Positions 40,266 through 49,707 are shown, counted from the stretch's first letter. The stretch is DNA of 64,000 nucleotides from RDYZ01 sp964518905 (GCA_964518905.1 CAZFJL010000009.1:1-64000), one strand, 5' to 3'. Numbers and translations: made by a program. Notes: generated by a model not told the origin, from the sequence alone.

Positions 40266-42386
40266 TTAGTCGTCGAGTCGCGCCTGAATTTGTTCAAATA
40301 ATTGTTCGAGTTGGTGACTCGGCTCCTGGCACGCCAAGTCGTAGCAAACAATCCCGGCGATATCTGTTGGGAGATCAAAGCTCGCGGTGACGGAAGTGCT
40401 GGGAAAGTAGCGATCGAGGTAGGCTTTCGCCCAGTGGGGCTGAATGCGGACGTGGGCGTAATGTAGGCGATCGTCGAGGGCAGCGATGAGGCTGGGGCAG
40501 GCTTGGGGCGTGTCGCGCATCAGCGAGGCAAAGGCGGCGAGGGCGCGATCGGCGTGGGCAAAGCGATCGGGATCGTCGGTGATTGCACCTAGGCGGATCA
40601 GGTTGGCGATCGCGATGCCATTCGGGGCGGGGGTGGCGTTATCTTGGGTGCTGCGCTCGCGGATGATTAGGTCGTCGCGATCGTCGGTGTTGTAGTAGCC
40701 GCCGCGATCGCCATCCCATAAATGCGCGTCGAATTCGGCCTGGAGATCGATCGCGGCCTCCAGATAGGTTTTAGCGATCGCCTCTCCCGGCGCTAGGGTT
40801 TGACAGGCTTGATGGAGATCGATCAGGGCTTTGATGAGCAGGGCGTAGTCTTCGGCTTGGGCGATCGTGGCCGGTTGGCCGTCGTAGCTAACGCGCTGCA
40901 AACGTCCGTTTGATCGTTGGTGCTGGAGGATAAAATCCGCCGCCCCACAGGCCAGATCGAGGTACGACTCGCGGTGAAATACAGCGGCGGCTTTCGCTAA
41001 ACCGGAGATGGTGAGGGCATTCCAGGAAACGATCGCCTTAGTGTCGGTCACAGGGGGAATGCGGCCCGATCGGGGTTGGGTTTTTGCCTCATGGTTATTG
41101 CGAGCGGGTTCGTAGCGATCGCAGGTGTCGCGATTCTGACCGTAACGCAGCGCAAATAATGTATCGAGCGCCGTACGAATAACGGTGCTGATATGCCCAG
41201 TATCACGCCGCTGTAAGACGTTTTTGCCTTCAAAATTACCGTCGGGCGTAAGGCTAAATCGCTTCTGAAGCTCTGCGAGTTCTATCGGCGTTAAAGCATC
41301 GGTCAATTCATCCCAAGACCAGACATAAAACGCGCCCTCGTCCGGTTCTGCCGCGATCAGCGTGGTGAAATTATCCGCATCTTGAGAAGCGTAGAAAAAC
41401 CCCGCCGGATCGGTCATTTCGCGCTGAAGCCATTCCACCGTTCCCGCGATCGCCGTTTCAAAGACCGGTTCACGACCGCCCGCCCGCCACAGTTCGGTCA
41501 GGAATTCCAAGGCAAGGCCGTTATCGTACAGCATCTTTTCAAAGTGCGGCACTGTCCAGGTGGCATCGACGGTATAGCGATGGAAGCCGCCGCCGACGTG
41601 GTCATAAATCCCACCCAGACACAGATCGATCGCCCGCTGATTGCAAACCCGATAGGGATCGACCTCGCGATCCGTCTCACGATCTGCGCCACCCTCAAAC
41701 CGCAAGCCGCGTAGCGCCGTGAGCGCGTAGGGAAGCGAGGGAAAACTCGGCGCACGACCGTGGGGAGCGGTCACTTTTGCGGCGATCGCCAAGCCCCGCG
41801 CGAGCGTTGAGCGATCGGCCATGCGTTGAGCGACGGGATCTAAATCGTCTAATGCTTGCGGTGATGTCAATTGCGCCTCATCGTCACCCCGCAACAGTGC
41901 CGCTTTGAGATCCGCTTCCACCGATCGCAGCTTCTCGATTTCGGTGTCATACATCTCACGCAGACGCGCCAACACCTGCAAAAATCCCGGTCTGCCATAC
42001 ATCGGCGTCATCCCGAAATACGTCCCGCCATAAAACGGCACCAGACTATCGGGCAGCAAAAACGTATTCAGCGGCCAGCCGCCCTGCCCGATCATCAGTT
42101 GCAGCGCCTGCATATAAATGCTGTCAATGTCGGGGCGCTCTTCGCGATCGACCTTGATCGGCAAAAAATTATCATTCAAAAATGTCGCGATCGCGGCATC
42201 CGAAAACGCCTCCCCTTCCATCACCGTGCACCAGTGACAGCTCGAATAGCCGATCGATAAAAAAATCGGTTTATTCTCCCGTCGTGCCGTCGCGATCGCC
42301 TCGTCGCACCACGGCCACCAGTCGATCGGATTATCGGCATGTTTACGCAGGTAGAGGCTAGCGGACTGGGCGAGACGGTTGGACAT
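40266..42386 (-). CDS. Thioredoxin-domain protein of the DUF255/YyaL family
   Basis: This is a protein of 706 residues, normal for the family (human SPATA20 and bacterial YyaL relatives). The N-terminal thioredoxin-like domain has SLYLRKHADNPIDWWPWCDE and the Cys pair in SIGYSSCHWCTVMEGEAFSD, followed by FLPIKVDREERPDIDSIYMQ. The rest is an alpha/alpha-toroid resembling N-acylglucosamine epimerase and mannosidase folds (GGIYDHVGGGFHRYTVDATW, VPHFEKMLYDNGLAL, VSWNALTISGLAKAA). The biochemical role is not established, although thiol redox and carbohydrate-type binding are suggested by the folds. It follows psaK on the same strand, but a hairpin (42444-42492) separates them. Confidence 0.92.
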   Translation of the reverse strand: MSNRLAQSASLYLRKHADNPIDWWPWCDEAIATARRENKPIFLSIGYSSCHWCTVMEGEAFSDAAIATFLNDNFLPIKVDREERPDIDSIYMQALQLMIGQGGWPLNTFLLPDSLVPFYGGTYFGMTPMYGRPGFLQVLARLREMYDTEIEKLRSVEADLKAALLRGDDEAQLTSPQALDDLDPVAQRMADRSTLARGLAIAAKVTAPHGRAPSFPSLPYALTALRGLRFEGGADRETDREVDPYRVCNQRAIDLCLGGIYDHVGGGFHRYTVDATWTVPHFEKMLYDNGLALEFLTELWRAGGREPVFETAIAGTVEWLQREMTDPAGFFYASQDADNFTTLIAAEPDEGAFYVWSWDELTDALTPIELAELQKRFSLTPDGNFEGKNVLQRRDTGHISTVIRTALDTLFALRYGQNRDTCDRYEPARNNHEAKTQPRSGRIPPVTDTKAIVSWNALTISGLAKAAAVFHRESYLDLACGAADFILQHQRSNGRLQRVSYDGQPATIAQAEDYALLIKALIDLHQACQTLAPGEAIAKTYLEAAIDLQAEFDAHLWDGDRGGYYNTDDRDDLIIRERSTQDNATPAPNGIAIANLIRLGAITDDPDRFAHADRALAAFASLMRDTPQACPSLIAALDDRLHYAHVRIQPHWAKAYLDRYFPSTSVTASFDLPTDIAGIVCYDLACQEPSHQLEQLFEQIQARLDD

Positions 42387-42443
42387 GATGGCGGCAAACG
42401 CGAACGGGAGAACAGCGATAACGACAGTGCAGAGTGAGACAAA

Positions 42444-42492
42444 ATGCTGTTGCGCGTTGACGTTTACGGCTCTAGAGCATCAACGCGAAACA
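42444..42492 (-). terminator. Probable terminator of psaK
   Basis: CGCGTTGA (42453-42460) pairs with TCAACGCG (42480-42487), with TGTTG/CAACA as outer pairs and an inner palindrome GCTCTAGAGC. Read leftwards it continues into CATTTTG. It lies just past the psaK stop. Confidence 0.5.
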
Positions 42493-42513
42493 ACAGAACG
42501 GCAGCTCGATCGT

Positions 42514-42777
42514 CTAGATGACGCCCGCACTCGCCAAGCCCAGGATCATGCCCGCGCCGAGAACATGACCCAGGCTCATCGTCGCCAACAGCTCGACCCA
42601 GCCAAACCCCTTAAACAAACCGGGAACTTGCACCGGCAGAGCGGGGCCTTGGCCGGGATTTTGGATCGCGAAACGACCGATCGAGATGACAAATAGATTG
42701 CACAGAATCATCGTGAGGCCAACGGTCGGCGTCCACGCGATCGACAGTCCGGTAGCCAAAATGGGTTGAATGTACAT
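42514..42777 (-). CDS. psaK: Photosystem I reaction centre subunit PsaK
   Basis: This is an 87-residue two-helix thylakoid membrane protein at the edge of photosystem I, where it binds antenna chlorophylls. Helix 1 is VGLTMILCNLFVISIGRFAI. A loop rich in Pro/Gly (QNPGQGPALPVQVPGLFKGF) follows, then helix 2 (LLATMSLGHVLGAGMILGLA). The short N-terminus may be processed. No other photosystem gene is adjacent. The 296-bp region upstream to the divergent peptidase gene must contain its promoter, but I could not assign boxes. Confidence 0.96.
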   Translation of the reverse strand: MYIQPILATGLSIAWTPTVGLTMILCNLFVISIGRFAIQNPGQGPALPVQVPGLFKGFGWVELLATMSLGHVLGAGMILGLASAGVI

Positions 42778-43073
42778 GGTTATTTCTCGGTTGTTTTTAG
42801 GAAACAGGTATTAAAACGCGGCATCGATTGACGATTTCGAGTACTAGAAACGCTATAGAAGAAATACCTAGGAACGCAATGCTCGTTCTTAATTCGCAAT
42901 ATTTCGCGTATTGGTTTTAGCGTTTTAGCCGCGATCGCGAGAAATTCTTGAACGTGGGTCACCCATCACCGAGAAGCGTCATCAATCGTGTACTTTTATG
43001 AAGACCCTCCGGTAGCTAGCGATCGCGGCTAGAATAGCTCGGGAATTTGCCCTTTAATTCGCGCCTCACCACA

Positions 43074-43691
43074 ATGCCCATTCCGAAGATCGATCGCTGT
43101 GTCGCCTTGGCTAAACGCTGTGGATATTCTGGCTCAGTTCTGAGCGCGATCGGGTCGATCCTACTCGGCAGCGCCCTGTTACCGAGCGCGATCGCCGAAA
43201 CCGACACGGCCTACCGTTCCTCGATTTCACCGGGGCAGTGGGCGAGCGCCTCATTTCCCGTCGAAGACTTCCAGGCGTATACCTCTGCTTTTGGCTATCG
43301 CGGCGGCGTGATGGGTGGCGGCAGCGAGTTTCATTCCGGGCTCGATCTGGCGGCTCCGGAGGGGAGCTATATCCGTAATTGGTGGTCGGGGACAGTGGTT
43401 CAGACGATCGACGACGATCGCTGCGGTACAGGTCTCGTAGTCAAGTCCGGCGATTGGGAGCATGTTTACTGTCACATGCAGGGCTATGTCGAGACGATCG
43501 ATGGCGTCCGTACTCTTGTCGATCGCGATGGCGGCATTCTAATCCAACAGGGACAGCAGCTTCCGACCTCAGCCCGGATTGGTCGTGTCGGCATGACCGG
43601 ACGCACCACCGGCCCCCACTTACATTGGGGGCTGGTCTATCAAGATGAATGGGTCGATCCAGCGACGGTGATTCGAGCGATGGCGGGTTAA
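43074..43691 (+). CDS. M23 family metallopeptidase (exported)
   Basis: This product of about 205 residues has a signal peptide (basic start KRCGYSG, hydrophobic SAIGSILLGSALLPSAIA) and one LytM/M23 domain. The zinc ligands fit SEFHSGLDLAAPEGSYI (His and Asp) and TTGPHLHWGLVY (H-x-H). EHVYCHMQGYVE supplies the additional catalytic His. M23 enzymes cut peptidoglycan cross-links in the periplasm. Two Cys (DDRCGTG, VYCHM) could form a disulfide. I chose the ATG at 43074; an upstream TTG at 43047 is in frame without support. The neighbours give no further clue. Confidence 0.9.
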   Translation: MPIPKIDRCVALAKRCGYSGSVLSAIGSILLGSALLPSAIAETDTAYRSSISPGQWASASFPVEDFQAYTSAFGYRGGVMGGGSEFHSGLDLAAPEGSYIRNWWSGTVVQTIDDDRCGTGLVVKSGDWEHVYCHMQGYVETIDGVRTLVDRDGGILIQQGQQLPTSARIGRVGMTGRTTGPHLHWGLVYQDEWVDPATVIRAMAG

Positions 43692-43887
43692 CGCGAAATG
43701 ATAATGCACGCGTAATAATGCCCACGCACAACGACGACGCCCGAAATATCGCCTCATCCACCAAGACTCCAAGCATTCGCTCTCGATTGATTAACGCCGA
43801 TCGAGAGTCTTGAGATTTCTAAAACCTCAAAGCTCTGGAGTTGCTGTTTATAGTCAGTTCAATTATTTTCAGAACATGCCGAACTAT

Positions 43888-43975
43888 TCGCTGCGCGAAG
43901 GCTACGCCCACGACTCAGCTCAGTGCTCATAGCCGTTGTTGTGTTTGATTTTTTACAGAACCGGATTTCGTATTA
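43888..43975. repeat. Family B remnant joined to a different small repeat
   Basis: The right half, from CTCAGTGCTCATAGC through GAACCGGATTTCGTAT, matches family B. The left part is instead TTCGCTGCGCGAAGG followed by CTACGCCCACGACT, a motif type that I recall as a separate dispersed hairpin in cyanobacteria. The element therefore looks chimeric at the core. Confidence 0.65.
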
Positions 43976-43976
43976 T

Positions 43977-44735
43977 CTAATCTTGAATCGTAATTTTGAC
44001 CTGCTTAACCTGAGCTTGCAAATACGAAAGAAGAGTATGAATGAATATAATAATTCCGCACATTTCTAAGCCTTCCTCAAAGCCGACAAATAGAGAATAA
44101 ATGAAGTTACGCCCAAAACGCTCATCCCACGCTCCCCCAAACATTTCTATGCCAATTGCTCCACAGATATAGACAAAGCCTGACAGTAAAAAAGCATGGC
44201 GAAATTGCATCGGTAAAGACTTGAGAAACCGAAGGAAAATCAGGAATACAACCCCCACAAATAGCATTCCGGGTACAACCCAAGAAAAGTAAAATAAGCC
44301 GCCACCTACTCCATATTTATCTAAAACTGGCGATACGAATTCCCCTAATCTTTCATGAAATGAGAAAGCTTCATCAAAAGCAAGTAGCAGAAAAATAAAA
44401 GACAATAAAATCCAGTAGCCGACTCGTCTTTGTTGGAGGAATTTTGCGATATACGAATTGATTCCTAACAAACAGGAGGACGAGAATAGCAGTAGAGTCG
44501 AAAATAGCGTGGGAATATTTCTCTCAGTATCAAGTCCTGTCCAGAATCCCAATGTCATGATTCTGATAGAGTTCTCGCTCGTGACGATTGCATCAACAAG
44601 ATGTCCGCAGAAAAACAGCGCAACACAGAGAAAAAGAAACTTCGTTACTTTTATCTTTGGAATATTTAAGGAAGCTTCTTGAGTCGCTATTTCGGTTGAA
44701 TTTGTTCTCTTGAGAAGATCTAATATTGGCAACAT
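43977..44735 (-). CDS. Multi-pass membrane protein of unknown function
   Basis: This protein of about 252 residues has six predicted membrane helices (FLFLCVALFFCGHLVDAI; LFSTLLLFSSSCLLGINSYI; YWILLSFIFLLLAFDEAF; FYFSWVVPGMLFVGVVFLIF; FLLSGFVYICGAIGIEMFGG; FVGFEEGLEMCGIIIFIHTL). Conserved-looking acidic and His residues sit at helix ends (FDEAFSFHER, EMFGGAWDERFG, FEEGLEM), which could form a polar or metal site. I do not recognise the family. The gene is AT-rich compared with its surroundings, and the stop is next to a family B remnant. Start choice is uncertain (ATG 44735, or GTG 44774). Transcription from the region after the ftsH terminator is likely. Confidence 0.65.
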   Translation of the reverse strand: MLPILDLLKRTNSTEIATQEASLNIPKIKVTKFLFLCVALFFCGHLVDAIVTSENSIRIMTLGFWTGLDTERNIPTLFSTLLLFSSSCLLGINSYIAKFLQQRRVGYWILLSFIFLLLAFDEAFSFHERLGEFVSPVLDKYGVGGGLFYFSWVVPGMLFVGVVFLIFLRFLKSLPMQFRHAFLLSGFVYICGAIGIEMFGGAWDERFGRNFIYSLFVGFEEGLEMCGIIIFIHTLLSYLQAQVKQVKITIQD

Positions 44736-44808
44736 TATAAATATTTGCTCTGAATATTGAAAGGATATGAGCACGAGTCAGTGAAGTCTAGATAATATTG
44801 ATTAATAG

Positions 44809-44852
44809 CAAAAAAAGCAATGCGGACTCGCAACTCGGGTAGTCGCAAGTCC
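44809..44852 (-). terminator. Terminator downstream of ftsH
   Basis: On the reverse strand GGACTTGCGACT-ACCCG-AGTTGCGAGTCC forms a 12-bp stem including two G-U pairs, followed by GCATTGC and seven T. It lies about 100 bp after the ftsH stop and before the membrane-protein gene. Confidence 0.88.
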
Positions 44853-44950
44853 ACATTATCTTGCATAGCTCTTTACTAGAATGAAACCGCCGTAACGTTG
44901 AACACGTTTATGAGCCGATTTTTATTCCTTTAGGCGATGCTCTGATTCGA

Positions 44951-46936
44951 TTAAGACATTACAACAGTCGCCTTCGCCTCATCACGATCGACCTGACCGT
45001 CACGATCGGCTTGATCCGCCGCAAGATTCTGCTGTTTATCCGGTAGCTGCGTATATTCCGCCACGATTTTACGAAACTCGCTGCCCTCGATCGTCTCGCA
45101 TTCAATCAACAGATCCACCAGCCGATCCATCACCGCCCGATTTTGCTGCAATAGATCGCAGGCACGCTCGTAACACTGCTGCGAAATCTCACGCACTCGA
45201 TGATCAATCCGTGTCGCCATCTCTTCGGAATATTCCGTGCTGGGCATCATGTTGCGCCCGAGGAAGACCTGACCATTGGGGCGTTCAAGCGCCAGGGGGC
45301 CGAGGTCAGACATGCCGAGCTGTGTCACCATTTCGCGAGCCACTTTTGTGACGTTTTGCAGATCATTAGACGCGCCGATCGTGATTTCTGAATCACCGAA
45401 CACGACTTGTTCCGCCGCCCGTCCGCCGAGGAAAATCACGATTAAATCCGTCATCCAGGCGCGGGTATACAGGCCACTATCGACCATTTCTTCGTTGAAA
45501 ATCTGCTGGGCAAACCCGCCGATACCACCTGATCGCGGCACGATCGTCACTTTATTCAACGGATCGGCATGATCGAGCAACGTCATCAACAGCGCATGAC
45601 CGACCTCGTGATAGGCAATTAAACGCTTTTTCTTGCTATCGAGTAGCGGCGTCAGCGACAGGCCGATCGTCACGCGATCAATCGCATCGTCAATCTCGGC
45701 ATCCTCGATCGCCTCCTTGCGCCGTCGCGCCGTCAGGATCGCCGCTTCGTTGAGCAAATTCGCCAGATCTGCCCCGGAAAATCCTGGTGTGCGCCGCGCG
45801 ATTTTTTCGAGCGAGACGGCCTCGGACATTTTCTTGGTGCGGGCGTGGACTTCGAGGATGCCGAGGCGACCGTTGTAGGCCGGGAGATCGACGGTGACTT
45901 GGCGATCGAAGCGACCCGGACGCAGCAAGGCTGAGTCGAGGACATCGGGGCGGTTGGTGGCCGCGATCGCAATGATGCCCGTGTTGCCCTCGAAGCCGTC
46001 CATTTCCGTGAGGAGCTGATTTAGGGTTTGCTCGCGCTCATCATTGCCGCCGCCGATGCCCGTGCCGCGTTGGCGTCCGACCGCGTCGATTTCGTCGATA
46101 AACACCAAACAGGGCGCATTTTCCTTGGCTTTACGGAACAGATCCCGCACACGGGACGCGCCAATCCCGACAAACATCTCGACAAATTCCGAACCGGAAA
46201 TACTGAAAAACGGTACGCCCGCTTCACCGGCGATCGCTTTCGCCAGCAGCGTTTTACCCGTTCCCGGTGGGCCAATCAGCAGCATTCCGCGTGGAATTCG
46301 CGCCCCGATCGCCGTGAAGCGTTCCGGCTCCTTGAGGAACGTCACGACCTCTTGCAATTCTTCCTTCGCTTCTTCGACTCCGGCCACATCATCGAACGTG
46401 ACGCCGGTTTTCGCTTCCATTTGGAATCGCGCCCGCGATCGGCCAAAATTCAGCGCATTATTGCCCGACTGCGCCGATCGCTTGACGATCAACATCAGCC
46501 CGCCGATCAAAATCCCAATCACAATAATATGACCGAGCATCGCCACCGCCGCGCTGTTATCCGGCGTCGGGTTGCTCGCAACATCAACATTGTTCGCCCG
46601 TAACAGCTCTACCAGCGTTGGATCATCCTCAAACAGCGTCACTTTGTAAGGTGCTTCGCTTTCTTGGGAATCCTTGAGGCGAACTCGCGCAATTTGCAAT
46701 GCCGGGTCGAGTTCGACCGACTTAACATCGCCTCCCTCGATGCTTTCGATAAACTCGCCGTAGCTGAGTTCCTTCTCACGATTTCCAGGCGATTGCCCCA
46801 AGGCCGGTGTGCCCATTAACAAGACCTGCACCAACGCCCAGCTTGCGGCCAGGGTGCGGAGGGACGGGCGACGACGCGGTATACGCGGCGATCGACGGGA
46901 CGAAAAAAGAGCGTGAAGCTCGGTCTGAAAAGTCAT
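44951..46936 (-). CDS. ftsH: ATP-dependent zinc metalloprotease FtsH
   Basis: This is a membrane-bound AAA+ protease of about 661 residues. Two N-terminal hydrophobic segments (SWALVQVLLMGTPALG; AVAMLGHIIVIGILIGGLML) bracket the periplasmic or lumenal domain. The AAA module has Walker A GPPGTGKTLLAKA (near 222), Walker B CLVFIDEIDAVGRQRG and the second region of homology ATNRPDVLDSALLRPGRFDR. The zinc site is AYHEVGHALLMTLL (about 440; HEVGH fits H-E-x-x-H) with the third ligand downstream. Cyanobacteria have several FtsH paralogues acting in photosystem II repair and iron response, and I cannot tell which this is. An ATG at 46936 and a GTG two codons earlier are both possible starts. Confidence 0.96.
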   Translation of the reverse strand: MTFQTELHALFSSRRSPRIPRRRPSLRTLAASWALVQVLLMGTPALGQSPGNREKELSYGEFIESIEGGDVKSVELDPALQIARVRLKDSQESEAPYKVTLFEDDPTLVELLRANNVDVASNPTPDNSAAVAMLGHIIVIGILIGGLMLIVKRSAQSGNNALNFGRSRARFQMEAKTGVTFDDVAGVEEAKEELQEVVTFLKEPERFTAIGARIPRGMLLIGPPGTGKTLLAKAIAGEAGVPFFSISGSEFVEMFVGIGASRVRDLFRKAKENAPCLVFIDEIDAVGRQRGTGIGGGNDEREQTLNQLLTEMDGFEGNTGIIAIAATNRPDVLDSALLRPGRFDRQVTVDLPAYNGRLGILEVHARTKKMSEAVSLEKIARRTPGFSGADLANLLNEAAILTARRRKEAIEDAEIDDAIDRVTIGLSLTPLLDSKKKRLIAYHEVGHALLMTLLDHADPLNKVTIVPRSGGIGGFAQQIFNEEMVDSGLYTRAWMTDLIVIFLGGRAAEQVVFGDSEITIGASNDLQNVTKVAREMVTQLGMSDLGPLALERPNGQVFLGRNMMPSTEYSEEMATRIDHRVREISQQCYERACDLLQQNRAVMDRLVDLLIECETIEGSEFRKIVAEYTQLPDKQQNLAADQADRDGQVDRDEAKATVVMS

Positions 46937-47121
46937 CGGCACGAAGAAGCGCTAACGGGGCGTCGATTGTAACGGCATGTTTCGAGAACGTCTTTCTAGT
47001 TTAACGCTCTCGACGATCCGTGCCGCACGCGATTGTTGATTCAAGGCGACCAATCTCAATGAGAATCGATCAGAAACAGGTTAAGAGCATATCCAGCATT
47101 CGTATCTCGGTGCAGTTCTAG

Positions 47122-47246
47122 GGGCTGTCATCAATTAAATTTGTAGCCTTGATTCAGCAAGGGTTTCAGCCCCTTTTGTTTTTTGTTGGGTCGGGCGTTC
47201 AACAGCTTACCCCGTCAGGGGTCTGGTGCTAATTGATGACACGCCC
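47122..47246. mobile_element. 125-bp MITE with TA duplication
   Basis: The ends GGGCTGTCATCAATTA (47122-47137) and TAATTGATGACACGCCC (47230-47246) are inverted repeats with a one-base difference, and TA flanks both sides. The interior is non-coding (CAGCCCC next to a T-rich run, then ACCCCGTCAGGGGTCTG). It lies in the 422-bp gap between ftsH and the DUF4399 gene. No full-length parent element is in the window. Confidence 0.75.
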
Positions 47247-47358
47247 TAACAGGACTATTTGGATAAAAGTTGCCCGATCGCCCCGCTGCGTTCTAGCGTA
47301 TGGACAACGTCCAAGGTTCACCCAACCTTCAGCTTTTCTCTTTCCTCACCTGAGCGCC

Positions 47359-47838
47359 ATGAGTCGTTTTCCCTTTTCCCTCGATCAATTATCTGCCGCT
47401 ATTCGTCGGACGCTAACCGTTGTCTGTGTCGGTCTCTGGGCGATCGCCGCTTGGGCGACGCCTGCGATCGCGATCGACAAATCGCCCGCCCCAGAAAACG
47501 CCCAGGTGTATTTCATCACCCCTGAGAATGGCGAAATCTTAGATCCCACCTTCGAGGTTAAATTTGGCCTGGTGGGTATGGGCATTGCTCCGGCGGGCGT
47601 CGATATCAAAAATACGGGTCATCATCATGTATTGATCGATCGCGCTGAACTTCCCGATTTTGACAAAGCGCTCCCCGCCGGTGACGACACCGTGCGTCAC
47701 TTCGGTGGCGGCCAAACACAAACCGATCTAACCCTGTTGCCGGGAGAGCATACCCTACAGCTTGTCCTCGGTAATTATGCTCATGTGCCGCACGATCAGC
47801 CCGTCATCTCTGATCCGATTTCGGTGACGGTGAAGTGA
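47359..47838 (+). CDS. DUF4399 family exported protein
   Basis: This is a protein of about 159 residues. A signal peptide (RRTLTVVCVGLWAIAAWATP, cleavage after AIA) is followed by a single domain: VYFITPENGEILDPTFEVKF, GLVGMGIAPAGVDIKNTGHH, HVLIDRAELPDFDKALPAGD, HFGGGQTQTDLTLLPGEHTL and LQLVLGNYAHVPHDQPVISD. This His-rich pattern is the DUF4399 signature, found in periplasmic proteins of unknown role. The many conserved His (GHHHVLID) suggest metal binding, which is inference. I chose the ATG at 47359 for the signal peptide. Frames starting near 47233 begin inside the MITE end. Confidence 0.88.
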   Translation: MSRFPFSLDQLSAAIRRTLTVVCVGLWAIAAWATPAIAIDKSPAPENAQVYFITPENGEILDPTFEVKFGLVGMGIAPAGVDIKNTGHHHVLIDRAELPDFDKALPAGDDTVRHFGGGQTQTDLTLLPGEHTLQLVLGNYAHVPHDQPVISDPISVTVK

Positions 47839-47970
47839 CGAATACATCTGTGAACTTTGTCGATTGGGTTGAGCGATCGCGAAACCCAGCAAAATCGTGG
47901 TGAAGCTTGCAAATATTGGGTTTCGTCCCTCACTCCAGTCGACCATAACAATCTCTTAAACCTTGTTTAA

Positions 47971-49707
47971 ATGATTACAAGACAACGACCCGGTGTTGTT
48001 CTGTCCATCGGGTTAATGCTCATCCTAATCAGCATTGGAATCTCTAGCTATGGTGATTACGGAATCTCGTTTGATGAAAAAGTCGAGACTGAAATGGTCT
48101 TATGGCACTTGCAAAGTATTGGGAGCGATGGTGATTTCAGAGAAATTCCCTTTGACTTAGAATTTTATGGGACGTTTTTTAATGGGATTTCCATGTTGTT
48201 TTTCATGGCTCTCGAATCTTTGAGAACGTCATTTCCTCCAGTGGCTAGCTTGCTCGATCAAGGCTTAAGGAGTGAATCGATCTATTTGAACAAACACCTC
48301 TTTACCTTCCTGTTTAGCAGCTTGACATACTTAGGTGTCTCACTCTGTATTAAAGATCTCTTGAACTGGAAGCTAGCACCAGTCGGAATTCTATTTTTAG
48401 CTCTCACTCCACGCTTTTGGGGACATTCATTTTTCAATCCGAAGGATATTCCTTTTGCCGCTCTATTTATTTTAGTGAGTTATTTTGGTGCGCAATGGAT
48501 CGCCCAAATTGTCAAGAGCATTTACTCTGAAAATCTCAACATCAAACAGGATTATAAGCTACTATTTGGGGCTGTATTTTTTGGTGTTATCGCTGGTTTA
48601 TTAAGTTGTATTCGGATCGGAGGATTTATCGTTATTGGGTTTAGCCTTATCACGATTATGGGAGTGTTAACCGTCAATCGCTTGCAGTCTAATGACGATT
48701 TATCCAAAATTCCCCAAGAACCTTTAGCCTCTTTCCTCAATCCCAAAACATTCATAAGTTTGATTGTCTTAGGATTCGTCGTCGTCATCACCTGGTTCGT
48801 GATTGTGATTGGACTAACTCCAGCGGCTTGGTCTAATCCTTTGGGTTGGTTACTGGCGGCTATAAACTATATGGCTAATCATTCCTGGCCGGGTCGTACG
48901 TTGACCTTAGGGATGGCCTTACCCGCTCAACCACCCTGGTTTTATTTGCCTGTTTGGTTTGGTGTGACTGTTCCTTTAATGACTTTGACCTTCTCGGTTA
49001 TTGGCCTTTGGGAATCGTGGACTCAATTCACATCACAGCAAATAAAAAATCAGAGTTTAATTGCTTGGTTGACGCTTCAGTGCTTCGTTTTCCCAATCAT
49101 CGTGGTCCTCAAAAAAACAACAATTTATGATGCGGAACGACAATTTTTGTTCGTCATACCTGCGCTGATCGTATTTGCGGTAATTGGCTTTAACAAGCTC
49201 CTTAACGTAATAAATTCTCGTGCTTGGTACGTTGCCTGCATTACCTTAACAATTGTTGTTTACAGCACTGTCATGGCAGACATGAAAAGCCTACATCCCT
49301 ATGAGCAGATTTACTTCAATTCCCTTGCTCGGATTGTAGGGATTGATCGAAAATTCGAGACGGATTATTGGATCACGAGTGGCCGAGAAGCGATGTATTG
49401 GATTGGAGAACAAGCAGAGACCACAAAGTCGGTATATGCCGTTTTTCCGCATATTGTTGAACCTTCGGCAAAGCCGGGAGTCAGCATTCAGGGTGTTCCA
49501 CCAACCATCCTCGATTTCCCGGCAACGGATTACCCCCGACCCTTTTACTTTCTCGCCTATCCTCGTGTGATGCTCTATTCCAGCTCGGGCGAGGCGGTGA
49601 CCCCTCACCCTCATGATCTTTTGCCGGGGTGTGAAAATGTGTTTCAAGTTGAGCGCACGATCGGCACAGAAACGATTCCGCTCACTCAAGTTAAAAAGTG
49701 TGAATAA
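47971..49707 (+). CDS. GT-C type membrane glycosyltransferase (family 39-like)
   Basis: This is a 578-residue protein with about ten membrane helices. The first loop after helix 1 holds SYGDYGISFDEKVETEMVLW, where GT-C enzymes keep their catalytic acidic residue. Later LFLALTPRFWGHSFFNPKDI has the Arg/His/Lys-Asp pattern of the phosphate-binding loop. The C-terminal 120 residues are soluble and extracytoplasmic. The enzyme would move a sugar from a lipid-phosphate donor onto a protein or glycan. The gene is AT-richer than flanking genes and lacks the usual density of CGATCG, which suggests recent acquisition. Acceptor and donor are unknown, and no polysaccharide cluster is adjacent. Confidence 0.72.
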   Translation: MITRQRPGVVLSIGLMLILISIGISSYGDYGISFDEKVETEMVLWHLQSIGSDGDFREIPFDLEFYGTFFNGISMLFFMALESLRTSFPPVASLLDQGLRSESIYLNKHLFTFLFSSLTYLGVSLCIKDLLNWKLAPVGILFLALTPRFWGHSFFNPKDIPFAALFILVSYFGAQWIAQIVKSIYSENLNIKQDYKLLFGAVFFGVIAGLLSCIRIGGFIVIGFSLITIMGVLTVNRLQSNDDLSKIPQEPLASFLNPKTFISLIVLGFVVVITWFVIVIGLTPAAWSNPLGWLLAAINYMANHSWPGRTLTLGMALPAQPPWFYLPVWFGVTVPLMTLTFSVIGLWESWTQFTSQQIKNQSLIAWLTLQCFVFPIIVVLKKTTIYDAERQFLFVIPALIVFAVIGFNKLLNVINSRAWYVACITLTIVVYSTVMADMKSLHPYEQIYFNSLARIVGIDRKFETDYWITSGREAMYWIGEQAETTKSVYAVFPHIVEPSAKPGVSIQGVPPTILDFPATDYPRPFYFLAYPRVMLYSSSGEAVTPHPHDLLPGCENVFQVERTIGTETIPLTQVKKCE

